61,041 nt of DNA from Chitinophagales bacterium (lineage in GTDB: Bacteria; Bacteroidota; Bacteroidia; Chitinophagales; Chitinophagaceae): contig JAATGJ010000066.1 in assembly GCA_015654695.1 (NCBI GenBank), positions 1-61,041 on the forward strand. The letters are read 5' to 3'. Numbering within the stretch: the stretch's first letter is position 1; each line of letters begins with the position of its first letter. A program made the translations under genes and the position numbers. The notes under the pieces are model-generated. The model did no database searches. It was not told where the DNA came from and saw only the letters and a program-made list of their open reading frames with translations. Below are positions 15,267 through 24,093 of the stretch, one piece after another.

Positions 15267-16232
15267 TCAAACAGGATGGTTGCCGCCGGCAAGATTTTTC
15301 TTCCTTTCATCCACCTCGTGTTTTAAGGAATTGATACTTACGTTGAGTTCAAATCCTATCAGCAATACGAGGGAATTAAAATAGATCAACAGCATGATTA
15401 TTAGTACAGTGCTGATAGAGCCGTATAATTCATTGTAATTAGAAAAGTTGCTCACATAGTAGGAAAAGCCTGCGGTAAAAACGATCATCAGGAAGGTAGC
15501 CAATATAGAACCGGGACTGATGATCTTCCATTTTTTATGAACAGCCGGGGCATAACGGTAGATAAAGGAAATGGAAAAAAAGAAAAGCAATATGACGACG
15601 AGCCAGCGGAAGTCATTAATGATGGCAATCAGCAATTTGCTTTTTACCCCAAACCAGCGCAACACCTCTCCCTGCATGATCAGGGCACTGATACACAGGA
15701 AGAAAATAATAAAAATGATAAAGGTCAGGCGGAGCGCTACCCATCGCTTGTGCAGGTCGTTTCTTTTGGTAAACCCGATGTATTGTTTGTCAAAGGAACG
15801 CATGATTCCGAGTATGGCGTTGGAAGAGAAAAGCATGGCCAGGAAAAAACCGGTAGAAAGAAGGCCGCTTCTTGGTTTGAGAAGAATGTCCCTGAGAAAA
15901 TTGATTAACCCGGCATTATTTTTCTCGCCCGGTACCACATCTTTTATTAATAAAAACAATTGAGCGATAAAATCCTTTGAAATAGGTAAATAGGGTAGTA
16001 AGGTAAAAAGAAAGATGACAGCAGGAGGGATGGTCATGGTGAAATTGAAGGCGATAGCCGAAGCCCGTTCGGTGAACCCTGTTTTTTTCGCCTGTAAAAA
16101 GAAAAAACGGATGACATCAAAAAGCGGTATGCCCTGGAAACCCGGAAGAAATATTTTTTTGCTTTTCCTGATCAGGAAACTGACGGGGGCGGAAACAATG
16201 ATTCTTCGTCTTATGCGTGTGAGCAGGTGCAT
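15267..16232 (-). CDS. YihY/BrkB family inner-membrane protein
   Basis: 321 aa with six or so hydrophobic segments and the family hallmark ERASAIAFNFTMTIPPAVIFLF near residue 55. Members were once called ribonuclease BN, which is not supported; the true role is unknown (possibly a transporter). It starts 6 bp after mltG stops, so the two are probably co-transcribed. A basic C-terminal tail (HEVDERKKN) is cytoplasmic. Confidence 0.88.
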   Translation of the reverse strand: MHLLTRIRRRIIVSAPVSFLIRKSKKIFLPGFQGIPLFDVIRFFFLQAKKTGFTERASAIAFNFTMTIPPAVIFLFTLLPYLPISKDFIAQLFLLIKDVVPGEKNNAGLINFLRDILLKPRSGLLSTGFFLAMLFSSNAILGIMRSFDKQYIGFTKRNDLHKRWVALRLTFIIFIIFFLCISALIMQGEVLRWFGVKSKLLIAIINDFRWLVVILLFFFSISFIYRYAPAVHKKWKIISPGSILATFLMIVFTAGFSYYVSNFSNYNELYGSISTVLIIMLLIYFNSLVLLIGFELNVSINSLKHEVDERKKNLAGGNHPV

Positions 16233-16237
16233 GAAGA

Positions 16238-17248
16238 TTATTTGATATTGCGTTTGTTGAGTTCTGCCTGGTACAACCGTGCATATTTCATGTGATCTTC
16301 ATAATTAGTAGTAAAAATATGCGTACCGCTAAAATCGCTATTGGCAACAAAGTACAAATAATCTGTTTTAGGGGAATTTAATACTGCATCAATGGTGATT
16401 GTTTGCGGCGTACATATTGGTCCAGGGGGCAGCCCTTTATTGATATAAGTATTGTAGGGTGAAATAGTTTCTTTATGAATATTCAGCACTCTTTTCAGCG
16501 CGAAATTTTTCAATGCAAACTTTAGGGTGGGGTCGGCCTGCAGTGGCATCCCTTTGTTAATGCGGTTGAGATATACACTGGCGATATTGGGCATGTCACT
16601 AACAGCATTGGTTTCTTCATCAATAATAGAAGCCAGGGTAGAAACCTCAATGGGTGTAATATGGAGACTATCCGCTTTTTGTTTCCGTTCCGGTGTCCAG
16701 AAAACTTTCCAGGCGGTATAGAATTGCTGGAATATTTTTCCTGCTGTGGTATTCCATTTAAGCGTATAGGTGAATGGCATTGCCACCGCCATCGCTGTAT
16801 TGGTATCTAATCCGTAAGGCCGTAATGAATCCGGGCTATTTAAAAAATTAATCATCTGCAGCGAATCACATTCAAAGGCAGCGCCTGTTCTTTTGGCCAG
16901 CACTTCCCTGATACGTATTTTGGTAATGGAAAAATTCACCGCCGACTGCTGCCCGTTTTTCAGCATACGAACAAGACTCATAATGCTCATTCCATCTTTT
17001 AGCTGGTACCGGCCGGGTTTTATATTTTCGTATCCAACAATTTTTGAGACCAGGTTAAGCCATGTACTCCCACCGATAAATTCATTTTTTACCAATTCAT
17101 CCTGCACATCATGATAAGCAGCGCCGGTTTTGATATAGAGGTAACTGTCTTTTTTTGCGGAAACGGCGGCTCCAAAAATTTTCCATGCAAAGAAACCAGC
17201 AAGGAGAATAATAATGGCAACAACGCTGAGTATGATTTTCTTTTTCAT
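16238..17248 (-). CDS. mltG: Endolytic murein transglycosylase MltG
   Basis: 336 aa from ATG at 17248 (MKKKIILSVVAIIILLAGFF, an N-terminal anchor). It is a YceG-like domain enzyme that cuts nascent glycan strands in the periplasm. A LysM-like part is followed by the catalytic region STLASIIDEETNAVSDMPN (Glu211/Glu212) and NRINKGMPLQADPT, and the C-terminus LYFVANSDFSGTHIF is typical. In many homologues the motif reads IVEKET; here it is IIDEET, so which residue acts as the general acid should be checked by alignment. It lies downstream of the secG terminator and upstream of brkB. Confidence 0.9.
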   Translation of the reverse strand: MKKKIILSVVAIIILLAGFFAWKIFGAAVSAKKDSYLYIKTGAAYHDVQDELVKNEFIGGSTWLNLVSKIVGYENIKPGRYQLKDGMSIMSLVRMLKNGQQSAVNFSITKIRIREVLAKRTGAAFECDSLQMINFLNSPDSLRPYGLDTNTAMAVAMPFTYTLKWNTTAGKIFQQFYTAWKVFWTPERKQKADSLHITPIEVSTLASIIDEETNAVSDMPNIASVYLNRINKGMPLQADPTLKFALKNFALKRVLNIHKETISPYNTYINKGLPPGPICTPQTITIDAVLNSPKTDYLYFVANSDFSGTHIFTTNYEDHMKYARLYQAELNKRNIK

Positions 17249-17270
17249 AGTTATTGATAACAAAATAAAC

Positions 17271-17296
17271 AAAAAACCCTGTCGGCAACGACAGGG
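17271..17296 (-). terminator. Rho-independent terminator after secG
   Basis: CCCTGTCG (17277-17284) pairs perfectly with CGACAGGG (17289-17296) with a GCAA loop. On the minus strand it is followed by TTTTTTG, the expected U-tract. It separates secG (ends 17324) from mltG (starts 17248). Confidence 0.9.
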
Positions 17297-17323
17297 AATA
17301 TAAATTTATAATAAGCTTGTTAT

Positions 17324-17686
17324 TTAATTATTTGGAACCGGGGCAGGAGGCGTTGTTTGCAGCGGAACTGTGGTATTAGGGTTTGGTACTGCCTGTTGCT
17401 GGGCAGGAACAGTAGCATCTGTAGCATTCGTATTGCTGGGGCTGGCGACAGTAGCACTACCTGAAGGGATAAAAAACGTAGAGGCCAGGCATAAAACTCC
17501 GATCACAGCGGCAAATATCCAGGTGCCTTTTTCCAGTACATCGGTTGTCTGTTTTACGCCCATAAACTGGTTGCTGATACCGGCAAAACTTCCTGCCAGG
17601 CCGCCACCTTTTGGGTTTTGTACCAATACGATAAAACCCAGAACTACAGAGGCTAAAATGATAAGGATAACAAATAAAATAGTCAT
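17324..17686 (-). CDS. secG: Preprotein translocase subunit SecG
   Basis: 120 aa. It has the two-helix SecG fold: ILFVILIILASVVLGFIVLVQ, then NPKGGGLAGSF and a second membrane segment (IFAAVIGVLCLAS), followed by a long Pro/Thr/Gln-rich tail typical of Bacteroidota SecG. It aids SecYEG protein export. Its ATG follows the stop of the upstream 341-aa gene with a 1-bp gap, which implies translational coupling, and a strong terminator follows it. Confidence 0.9.
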   Translation of the reverse strand: MTILFVILIILASVVLGFIVLVQNPKGGGLAGSFAGISNQFMGVKQTTDVLEKGTWIFAAVIGVLCLASTFFIPSGSATVASPSNTNATDATVPAQQQAVPNPNTTVPLQTTPPAPVPNN

Positions 17687-17687
17687 A

Positions 17688-18713
17688 TCAACTCAGTTTC
17701 TTTAATGCTTCAATTTTCGATGCAAAATAAGCTGTTTTCAGGGGATCGAGCAAACTTAATTTGCGGTATATCTCCTCCGCTTTGGCATTGTTGCCCTGTT
17801 TTTCCCACACCTCGGCCATAGCTTCTGTTATCACATGCCTTTCCGCCAGTGAATGTTCGGCCATTTGTTCCACTTTCTTTTCTACGCTGGCCTCTGCGGC
17901 AGTTGGAGTTTCTGATACGGGTATCCGCTTCATCGTCTTTAGCCAATCTGTAAAACTTTTTAATTGCTGGCCAAATTGATCTTTCGGTTTTTGCTCTTCT
18001 TTAAATTTAATTCCCAGTGAAGCGAAATAATCAACAGTATGGTAAGGTTCAAATACCAGTCTTGCATCCGGGTCGAGTGGCTCTATCTTTAGCTGTGGTA
18101 TTGCCATAGCGGGTTCTGTTTCGGCTGGTTCTGGCTGTTCTTCATTTATGGGTATAAACGGTTCGGCTTCCCGTTGTTCTGCCAGCTCTTCAATTGTTGC
18201 AACAGCAGTTTCGGCTTCGGTTTCTATTCCCGCTTCTTCATTGATTGATACTGCTAAGGTTTCTATTTCTTCCATTTCATTCAATCCGGGCTCAACTGTT
18301 GTTCCTGGTTGCTCCTGCGCCACGGGTTCTTCAATTTCCGGTTCAGCTATTCGTTCCGTTTGATTGGAAATATCCAAAACAGGTTCTGTCCAACTCGTAG
18401 TTATCTCTTGTACTGAATTTACTTCAACAGGTGTTTCTTTTGCCAGGGGTGGATTATTGGCGATGATCCCCTGTGTGCCGGCGTCATTTAATAAATGATG
18501 CAGCCATAAGCGATTTTGAAAATAAAGGGAAGTTTTTTGAACCTGTTCTTCATATAACGAAGAACCGCCTGCCTGTATTTTTTTTGCTAATAATAACTGG
18601 CCGGGTCCAAACCAGGGATATTGATGCGTCATTTGCCGTATTTCATCCGCACTGCATTCATCCAGGGGTTTTTTAAAAACAGATATGGCCAGTTGATCCA
18701 TGGCGGTATTCAT
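17688..18713 (-). CDS. Hypothetical protein with acidic linker and C-terminal TPR-like helices
   Basis: 341 aa without signal peptide. Residues 1-85 are helical (DEIRQMTHQYPWFGPGQLLL), 90-210 are a very acidic Glu/Pro/Thr-rich linker, and the end carries a TPR-like pair (AMAEVWEKQGNNAKAEEIYRKL) closing with KIEALKKLS. It is tightly coupled to secG, and this arrangement suggests a cytoplasmic partner in envelope or secretion work, but no function is assigned. Confidence 0.8.
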   Translation of the reverse strand: MNTAMDQLAISVFKKPLDECSADEIRQMTHQYPWFGPGQLLLAKKIQAGGSSLYEEQVQKTSLYFQNRLWLHHLLNDAGTQGIIANNPPLAKETPVEVNSVQEITTSWTEPVLDISNQTERIAEPEIEEPVAQEQPGTTVEPGLNEMEEIETLAVSINEEAGIETEAETAVATIEELAEQREAEPFIPINEEQPEPAETEPAMAIPQLKIEPLDPDARLVFEPYHTVDYFASLGIKFKEEQKPKDQFGQQLKSFTDWLKTMKRIPVSETPTAAEASVEKKVEQMAEHSLAERHVITEAMAEVWEKQGNNAKAEEIYRKLSLLDPLKTAYFASKIEALKKLS

Positions 18714-18778
18714 GGCTGCAAGTTAAAATAATACGGTAAAAAACTACGATAGTCTTTTAATTTTGATGGTGTATCAAC

Positions 18779-19300
18779 TTACCAGTTGGAAAAAATGCGG
18801 TTGAAGATATCATCCGTCAGGCCGCGAATCATTTCCGTTAATAAACCTGCCTCTGCCTGTTGCAGGGTTTGGCTGGCGGGAAAATCGAAATTCCGGCTTA
18901 CATCATATTCATCCATCTGGCCATCTTTTAGCCTGTTAAGTACTATATGCACGGCCACGTTGATCCTGTTGGTACTGGTTTGCTGATTGGAGATCCCTGA
19001 AGTGCTGAATGAATAATCAGTGATGGTGGCATTGATCTCCCAGTCCGCATCGTCGCCATTTGTTTGTTTCAGCCTTGTCTGGCTTACTATTTTCTGGCGC
19101 AGTTTATCTGTAAGCTGCGGGCTTAACTGCGGGTTAATGTAAGTTGCCCTGTTCTCAATGAAATTTACTTTGACTGTTTTAATGGAGTCAGGAACAGTGG
19201 CCTCATTAAACTTGTAAATATTACAGCCCGTATTTGTAAAGGCTGCTACTACCAGCAGGATTGGTACAAAAAGAATGGATATTTTTTTTATTGCGGTCAT
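18779..19300 (-). CDS. lptE: LptE-like lipoprotein (LPS assembly)
   Basis: 173 aa from ATG at 19300, chosen because it gives a lipoprotein signal ending FTNTGC (Cys26). The mature part NIYKFNEATVPDSIKTVKVN, then LTDKLRQKIVSQTRLK and the DWEINATITDYSFS stretch match the Bacteroidota LptE family, which plugs the LptD outer-membrane LPS translocon. It lies between the sigma-54 activator and the secG pair on the same strand. Confidence 0.8.
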   Translation of the reverse strand: MTAIKKISILFVPILLVVAAFTNTGCNIYKFNEATVPDSIKTVKVNFIENRATYINPQLSPQLTDKLRQKIVSQTRLKQTNGDDADWEINATITDYSFSTSGISNQQTSTNRINVAVHIVLNRLKDGQMDEYDVSRNFDFPASQTLQQAEAGLLTEMIRGLTDDIFNRIFSNW

Positions 19301-19357
19301 GTGTAATGCTATTGGGCTTTTGTTTCGCACTCTTGTACTTTCTGTTCTTTATTCGGC

Positions 19358-19458
19358 CTCATCCTCTTATCCTTCTCCAAAGGAGAAGGACGGTGCTGCA
19401 TCTCTTTAATAAACTTCATATCTACCACATCATCTTTAGTTCTTTACTCAGCACTTTC
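19358..19458. repeat. Dispersed intergenic repeat, copy B
   Basis: Same layout as 1440-1548: a hairpin TCCTTCTCC-AAA-GGAGAAGGA (19370-19390), GGTGCTGCAT, then a tail that on the minus strand reads KVLSKELKMMW-stop. In this copy the open stretch is longer (DISLSSHEYGLLSTDS precedes it) before a TAG. It may be the decayed 3' end of a gene carried with the hairpin. It fills most of the gap 19301-19596. Confidence 0.6.
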
Positions 19459-19567
19459 GAATCGGTTGATAATAAGCCATATTCATGAGAACTTAGACTT
19501 ATATCGGGCTATTGAACATCTCCTTTTCCAAATCAATAATAAATCTCCAAAAATTAAGATTCTAAAG

Positions 19568-19584
19568 CCCCTCCTTTGGAGGGG
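19568..19584. terminator. Hairpin after the sigma-54 activator gene
   Basis: CCCCTCC-TTT-GGAGGGG, a perfect 7-bp stem 13 bp beyond the stop codon, with AAAGC and GTTTGGGG flanks. It is a common Bacteroidota intergenic hairpin and may end the transcript; no clear U-tract. Confidence 0.5.
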
Positions 19585-19596
19585 TTTGGGGAGGCT

Positions 19597-20832
19597 TCAC
19601 TCTTCAATATCATACTCTTTCAATTTCCTGTACAGCGTTCTTTCACTTATTCCAAGATCCAGCGATGCATCTTTTCTTTTCCCCCTGTGTTTTTTCAGCG
19701 CTTTTATGATGAGTTCTTTTTCCTTATCCATGATGTTGAGGCTTTCCTCTACTTCCACATGATCATGTATATCGTTATTCATAATAACGGGCTGCATAGA
19801 TGGTGTCGCAGGTTGCTGCATCAGTACGGGTTGCATATTTATATTATCACTTTTCAGTTCTTTCAAATCATTGATAAAAGACGGGTTTTGCGAAACCATG
19901 TTAGGATTTTGCAATACTTCCAGAAACATACGTTTCAGTTCTGTTACATCTTTCTTCATGTCGAAGAAAAGTTTGTACAGGATCTCGCGTTCATTGGAAA
20001 AATCCTGCGGCGAACCATTTGGATGCGCCAATACCGGCAACCGGTTACTGGAGTATGGCTGCAGGAACCTGGATAATACTTTGGCCGTTATATTTTTATC
20101 CTGGGAAAGAACTGATATTTGTTCTGCAATATTCTTTAATTCCCTCACATTGCCCGGCCATGGATAATTTATTAACAGTTGTTTTGCTTCATCATCCAGT
20201 TGTACGGAAGCTGTTTTGTATTTATCAGCGAAGTCTGCTGCGAACTTGCGGAAAAGAATATGAATATCTTCCTGGCGGTCATGCAATGCAGGCACGCGAA
20301 TAGGCACTGTGCTCAACCTGTAATACAGATCTTCCCGGAACTTACCCTGCTGTACTAATTGCAGCAGGTCTTTATTGGTGGCAGCAATCACTCTTACATC
20401 TGTCTTTTGCACTTTGGAAGAACCGACACGGATATATTCCCCGGCCTCCAGTACTCGAAGCAATCTTGCCTGTGTACCAAGCGGTAGTTCACCAATTTCA
20501 TCTAAGAAAATAGTCCCGCCATTGACTGTTTCAAAATATCCTTTTCTTGAATCAACAGCGCCGGTGAAAGAACCTTTTTCATGGCCGAATAATTCCGAAT
20601 CAATTGTTCCTTCCGGTATGGCGCCGCAGTTAACGGCGATAAACGGGTTATGTTTGCGGTTGGAAAGGGAATGAATGATAATGGAAAATGCTTCTTTACC
20701 CACACCACTTTCACCCATGATCAGCACGGTAAGATCAGTAGCCGCCACCTGAACGGCGACCTGCAATGCATAGTTTAGAGCAGGGGAGTTGCCAATGATA
20801 CCGAAGCGGTTTTTTATTGATTGAATGTCCAT
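19597..20832 (-). CDS. Sigma-54-dependent transcriptional activator (AAA+ and Fis-type HTH)
   Basis: 411 aa from ATG at 20832. The AAA+ domain fills residues 12-240: Walker A GESGVGKE (40-47), the sigma-54 contact loop GSFTGA (87-92), Walker B GGTIFLDEIGE (105-115) and a conserved RVIAATNKDL. The C-terminus has a Fis-type helix-turn-helix (KGKRKDASLDLGISERTLYRKL-like segment near 380-405). There is no N-terminal receiver or sensor domain, so control must come through expression or a partner. It starts 8 bp after the HepT stop, so it is in one operon with HepT, MntA and possibly miaB. Confidence 0.93.
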   Translation of the reverse strand: MDIQSIKNRFGIIGNSPALNYALQVAVQVAATDLTVLIMGESGVGKEAFSIIIHSLSNRKHNPFIAVNCGAIPEGTIDSELFGHEKGSFTGAVDSRKGYFETVNGGTIFLDEIGELPLGTQARLLRVLEAGEYIRVGSSKVQKTDVRVIAATNKDLLQLVQQGKFREDLYYRLSTVPIRVPALHDRQEDIHILFRKFAADFADKYKTASVQLDDEAKQLLINYPWPGNVRELKNIAEQISVLSQDKNITAKVLSRFLQPYSSNRLPVLAHPNGSPQDFSNEREILYKLFFDMKKDVTELKRMFLEVLQNPNMVSQNPSFINDLKELKSDNINMQPVLMQQPATPSMQPVIMNNDIHDHVEVEESLNIMDKEKELIIKALKKHRGKRKDASLDLGISERTLYRKLKEYDIEE

Positions 20833-20839
20833 ATAATAT

Positions 20840-21190
20840 TCACTGCTGTTCGCCAACAATTTTTAATAAAGCGAGTACTTCTGCTTTCAGTAAAGAAAGA
20901 TTTTTTTGAATTACAATAAACAAATCCACGGCTCTTACAATGTCGTAATCGTGGACAATAATATGGCGTAGTCCTTTTATCTTATTTTTATCAGTAATAA
21001 TAATCGAAGGATCAATTTTATCTGCCTGAAATACAGCTTCGCCTATTATTGCAAACCTCCGGCACAACGCATCGAATAACATCTGGTTATTTTCAATATC
21101 GGCCGGGCTGCTTACATTCAGGGTATAATTCTCAATATCCTCAATGGAAAGCCGCACATCTTCAAGATATTTTGCTATACTATGCTTCAT
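20840..21190 (-). CDS. HepT-like toxin (DUF86)
   Basis: 116 aa, all-helical HepT fold. The RX4-6H active motif is visible as RHIIVHDYD near residue 75, preceded by LCRRFAIIGEAVFQA. HepT proteins act as RNases or tRNA-targeting toxins that are neutralised by AMP transfer from the MntA partner to the tyrosine in this motif region. The start overlaps the end of the MntA gene by 11 bp, as usual for these pairs. The signature residues appear intact. Confidence 0.85.
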   Translation of the reverse strand: MKHSIAKYLEDVRLSIEDIENYTLNVSSPADIENNQMLFDALCRRFAIIGEAVFQADKIDPSIIITDKNKIKGLRHIIVHDYDIVRAVDLFIVIQKNLSLLKAEVLALLKIVGEQQ

Positions 21191-21494
21191 AAATCTTTTG
21201 CCTGTCTTCCATAACCGATTTAAGAAAATATTTATTTCTTATGCCTTTTTCAGCAATAAGATCAACCTTTTTACCTGTAATTTCTTCCAGTTTAAATAAC
21301 AGATCAAAATAATCATAGTGGCCGGATGGTAAACCATTTTCTCCGGTAAACATAGTGTAGAGAAAATCCAGGTCACTTTCTTTTTTATAATCGCCGCCTC
21401 TTGAACCAGAGCCAAAAACATAAAGGCTCTTGACCTGCATTTTTTTGCAGGTCTCTATTATTTTATCAAGGTTGCTTTTTATCTCGGGTGCCAT
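21180..21494 (-). CDS. MntA-like nucleotidyltransferase antitoxin
   Basis: 104 aa minimal nucleotidyltransferase. The motif FGSGSRGGDYKKESDLDFLY supplies the GS and DxD residues (Asp41, Asp43), and a later VDLIAEKGI gives the third acidic residue. With HepT it forms a type VII-like toxin-antitoxin pair in which the antitoxin AMPylates the toxin. It lies 7 bp downstream of the miaB stop. Confidence 0.85.
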   Translation of the reverse strand: MAPEIKSNLDKIIETCKKMQVKSLYVFGSGSRGGDYKKESDLDFLYTMFTGENGLPSGHYDYFDLLFKLEEITGKKVDLIAEKGIRNKYFLKSVMEDRQKIYEA

Positions 21495-21500
21495 AATGGT

Positions 21501-22934
21501 TTAAACTATTTTTCCAAGTAATGTTCCCTGCGTACAGCCCGTTGCGTTTACCATAACATAATCGCCTTTCTTTAGTTCATAATTCCCCTTTGGAAAAACG
21601 AATACTTTATTATGCGAACTTCTTCCCATCCAGTCAGCATCGCTTTTTTTGCTTTCACCTTCTATGAGTATTTTAAATGTCCTGCCAAGGTCTTTTTGAT
21701 TGCTTGCCAGTGATAACCTGTTTTGCATATCCACTATTTCCTGCAGCCTTCTTTTTTTTATATCAAGTGTTATATCATCTTTGTATCTTCTTTCCGCCAG
21801 TGTGCCCGGTCTTTCGCTGTAGAAAAACATATAACTGTAATCATACTGGCTGTATTCCATGATGCTGAGTGTATCCTGGTGATCTTTTTCTTCCTCAGTA
21901 CAAAAACCGGCAATGATATCTGAACTGATGCCACAGTCCGGCATTATTTCCCGGATACGGTCCACTTTGGCCATATACCATTCCCGGGTATAAGTCCTGT
22001 TCATCAGTTGTAAAACTCTTGTTGAGCCGCTTTGCACAGGCAGGTGAATGTATTTGCAAATGTTCTCATACTTTGCCATGGTATGCAACACTTCATCTGT
22101 AATGTCTTTCGGATGAGACGTGGAGAAGCGGACTCTCATATCCGGTGAAATTTTTGCTACTGACTCCAGCAATGCCGCGAATGTTACAGTAGCCCTTGTG
22201 GCTCCATTTTCACCAGGTGGAGGAGTATAATAATAGCTATCTACGTTTTGCCCCAGCAAAGTGACTTCTTTATATCCTTGTTCCAGCAGGTCTTTACATT
22301 CATTGATAATACTTTCCGCATCGCGGCTTCTTTCTCTTCCTCTCGTAAAAGGTACGACGCAGAATGAACACATATTATTACATCCACGCATAATGCTAAC
22401 GAATGCGGAGATGCCATTACTGTTTAACCGGACCGGGGAAATGTCTGAGTAAGTTTCATCACGGCTTAATAGAACGTTGACCGCTTTCTGGCCTGTTTCA
22501 GCTTCTTCTACCAGCAGGGGCAAAGAACGATAGGCATCGGGGTCTACTACCATATCCACTAATTTCTCTTCTTCTAAAAAATTAGACTCTAATCTCTCCG
22601 CCATACAGCCTAATACGCCGACCAATGTACCGGGCTTTCTTTTTTTGAGTTTCCGGAATTCGGTTAACCGCTTACGGACGGTTTGTTCCGCCTTTTCCCG
22701 GATGGAACAGGTATTGAGGAATATCAGGTCAGCGTCTTCCACATTCCTTGTCGCCCCGAACCCTTCTTTATTTAATATAGAGGCCACTACTTCGCTGTCA
22801 GCAAAGTTCATCTGGCAGCCATAGCTCTCAATATAGAAACGTTTTTTATAAACGTTAGGATCGTTGGCAAAAGGGGCAAAAGCCTCGCCCTGCCTTGTTT
22901 CGTCCTGCACTTTATCTGTCACGTAATCAAGCAT
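21501..22934 (-). CDS. miaB: tRNA-2-methylthio-N6-dimethylallyladenosine synthase MiaB
   Basis: Radical-SAM methylthiotransferase of 477 aa acting on i6A37 of tRNA. The N-terminal UPF0004 cluster ligands are Cys40 (ESYGCQMN), Cys76 (LNTCSIRE) and Cys110 (VLGCMAE); the radical-SAM cluster is Cys185/189/192 ([18 protein letters not shown]). The C-terminal TRAM domain spans about 405-477. Conserved LGQNVDSYY and STSHPKD support MiaB over RimO or MtaB. It heads the apparent operon miaB-mntA-hepT-sigma-54 activator. Confidence 0.95.
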   Translation of the reverse strand: MLDYVTDKVQDETRQGEAFAPFANDPNVYKKRFYIESYGCQMNFADSEVVASILNKEGFGATRNVEDADLIFLNTCSIREKAEQTVRKRLTEFRKLKKRKPGTLVGVLGCMAERLESNFLEEEKLVDMVVDPDAYRSLPLLVEEAETGQKAVNVLLSRDETYSDISPVRLNSNGISAFVSIMRGCNNMCSFCVVPFTRGRERSRDAESIINECKDLLEQGYKEVTLLGQNVDSYYYTPPPGENGATRATVTFAALLESVAKISPDMRVRFSTSHPKDITDEVLHTMAKYENICKYIHLPVQSGSTRVLQLMNRTYTREWYMAKVDRIREIMPDCGISSDIIAGFCTEEEKDHQDTLSIMEYSQYDYSYMFFYSERPGTLAERRYKDDITLDIKKRRLQEIVDMQNRLSLASNQKDLGRTFKILIEGESKKSDADWMGRSSHNKVFVFPKGNYELKKGDYVMVNATGCTQGTLLGKIV

Positions 22935-23086
22935 TCAATAATCAGTTTGTCCCGAAAAATACCGGGAGGCAAATATACCCAAATCCCGGAAGATTGTGAC
23001 AGGATGACAGGAAAGTATGAGGGACTGGCCAGAATCGGGTGGAAACGATTACAGGGTTTGCCCTTGGCGCAAAAGAATGCCTCAGG

Positions 23087-23549
23087 TTATTCTAACGGTT
23101 TGAAAATATATTTTTCGTTGTATTCGATTTCGAATTTTTTTAAGAATTGCCTGTATTCATCAAGGAATGTTATTTTTTTATGATGGGCTTCCTGGTTCTC
23201 AATATATGTCGCTACCTGGGGAATTTGCGATTTGGAATAGGAAAAAGCGCCATATCCTTCCTGCCAGCGAAACAAAGAATGCGTGAGCTTTTGGTTATTT
23301 ATCCATTCTGAGGAAATCCCCTTTGACTATTTGCATCATATCTGATAATGATTGAGCTACCCGCAATCCAACAAACAGGTGCAAATGATCGGGCATAGTA
23401 TTTATGGCGATCATTTTGTGTTTATGGTGTTGAACGATGCCGGTTATATATTGGTGCAGCCGTTCTTTCCATTCTTTTGTAATCTGTGCTTTTCGGTATT
23501 TGACAGCAAAAATGCAATGGATATTTATTTGAGTGTAGGTGTTTGACAT
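23087..23549 (-). pseudogene. tnpA: IS200/IS605-type Y1 transposase TnpA, frameshifted
   Basis: The first part (23549-23295) reads MSNTYTQINIHCIFAVKYRK and contains the HUH motif (PDHLHLFVG), stopping after KGDFLRMDK. Removing one base in the AAA run near 23313-23315 restores KGDSSEWINN and joins the second part (to 23087), which carries the catalytic tyrosine (QVATYIENQEAHH) and the end YIFKPLE. A single-base insertion therefore separates the metal site from the tyrosine and inactivates the enzyme. Total length about 152 aa, normal for the family. Dense hairpins follow on its upstream side. Confidence 0.9.
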
Positions 23550-23624
23550 TGGTTAAGGTTTTATTCAATTAATTGTTTTGCCTCTACGAGGCAAGTTTCA
23601 TCATTTCGTTATTATTCTACTAAC

Positions 23625-23845
23625 CTGTTGTCTCTATGGGCAATGTTATTAAGTTAAGCTCCGTTAGGAGCTTCGTGTTTATAGTTATGCATTATTTAAG
23701 TAATCGCCAAGCTCCGTAGGAGCCACGTAAACGACGCGGCTCCTACGGAGCCGAAGACCTATATACCAATATTTCTATAAACACGATGCCCCGATGGGGC
23801 AAAGCCTCTTAACTTAATGACATTGCTCTATGGGACAGGGAACAG
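23625..23845. repeat. Nested REP-like inverted repeats
   Basis: The inner pair GCTCCGTAGGAGCC (23711-23724) and GGCTCCTACGGAGC (23738-23751) is perfect over 14 bp. Around it, CGTGTTTATAG mirrors CTATAAACACG, and outermost AATGTTATTAAGTTAAG mirrors CTTAACTTAATGACATT. Extra single hairpins of the same type occur at 23578-23593 and 23894-23910 (GCTCCGTAGGAGC). No gene is present in 23550-23990; this gap is repeat DNA. Confidence 0.8.
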
Positions 23846-23990
23846 ACTGTCAATAATATAGAGCATAGTTCTGTTTAATTGCTTTCATAAAGTTTTTTTC
23901 AGCTCCGTAGGAGCAAAAGGTGGTAGCTATAATCAATGAGGTGGATTTTGTTGCCCGTAGGTCAAAACATCTTAGGTTGCTAATTAAGAG

Positions 23991-24063
23991 AGCGGAAGAC
24001 CGGACTCGAACCGGCTACCTACAGCTTGGGAAGCTGTCGCTCTACCAGGTGAGCTACTTCCGC
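23991..24063 (-). tRNA. tRNA-Gly (anticodon CCC)
   Basis: The minus strand folds as a cloverleaf: acceptor GCGGAAG with CTTCCGC, D-stem GCTC/GAGC, anticodon stem ACAGC/GCTGT with loop TTCCCAA (anticodon CCC), and T-arm GCCGG-TTCGAGT-CCGGT. The discriminator is U73, usual for bacterial tRNA-Gly. CCA is not encoded. Confidence 0.96.
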
Positions 24064-24093
24064 TTTTGTATCCCAATAACTATCGGTACTAAT

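Noticed and set aside
23625-23845. CRISPR array
   Set aside because: Repeats are inverted and nested, not regularly spaced direct repeats, and no cas genes are present.
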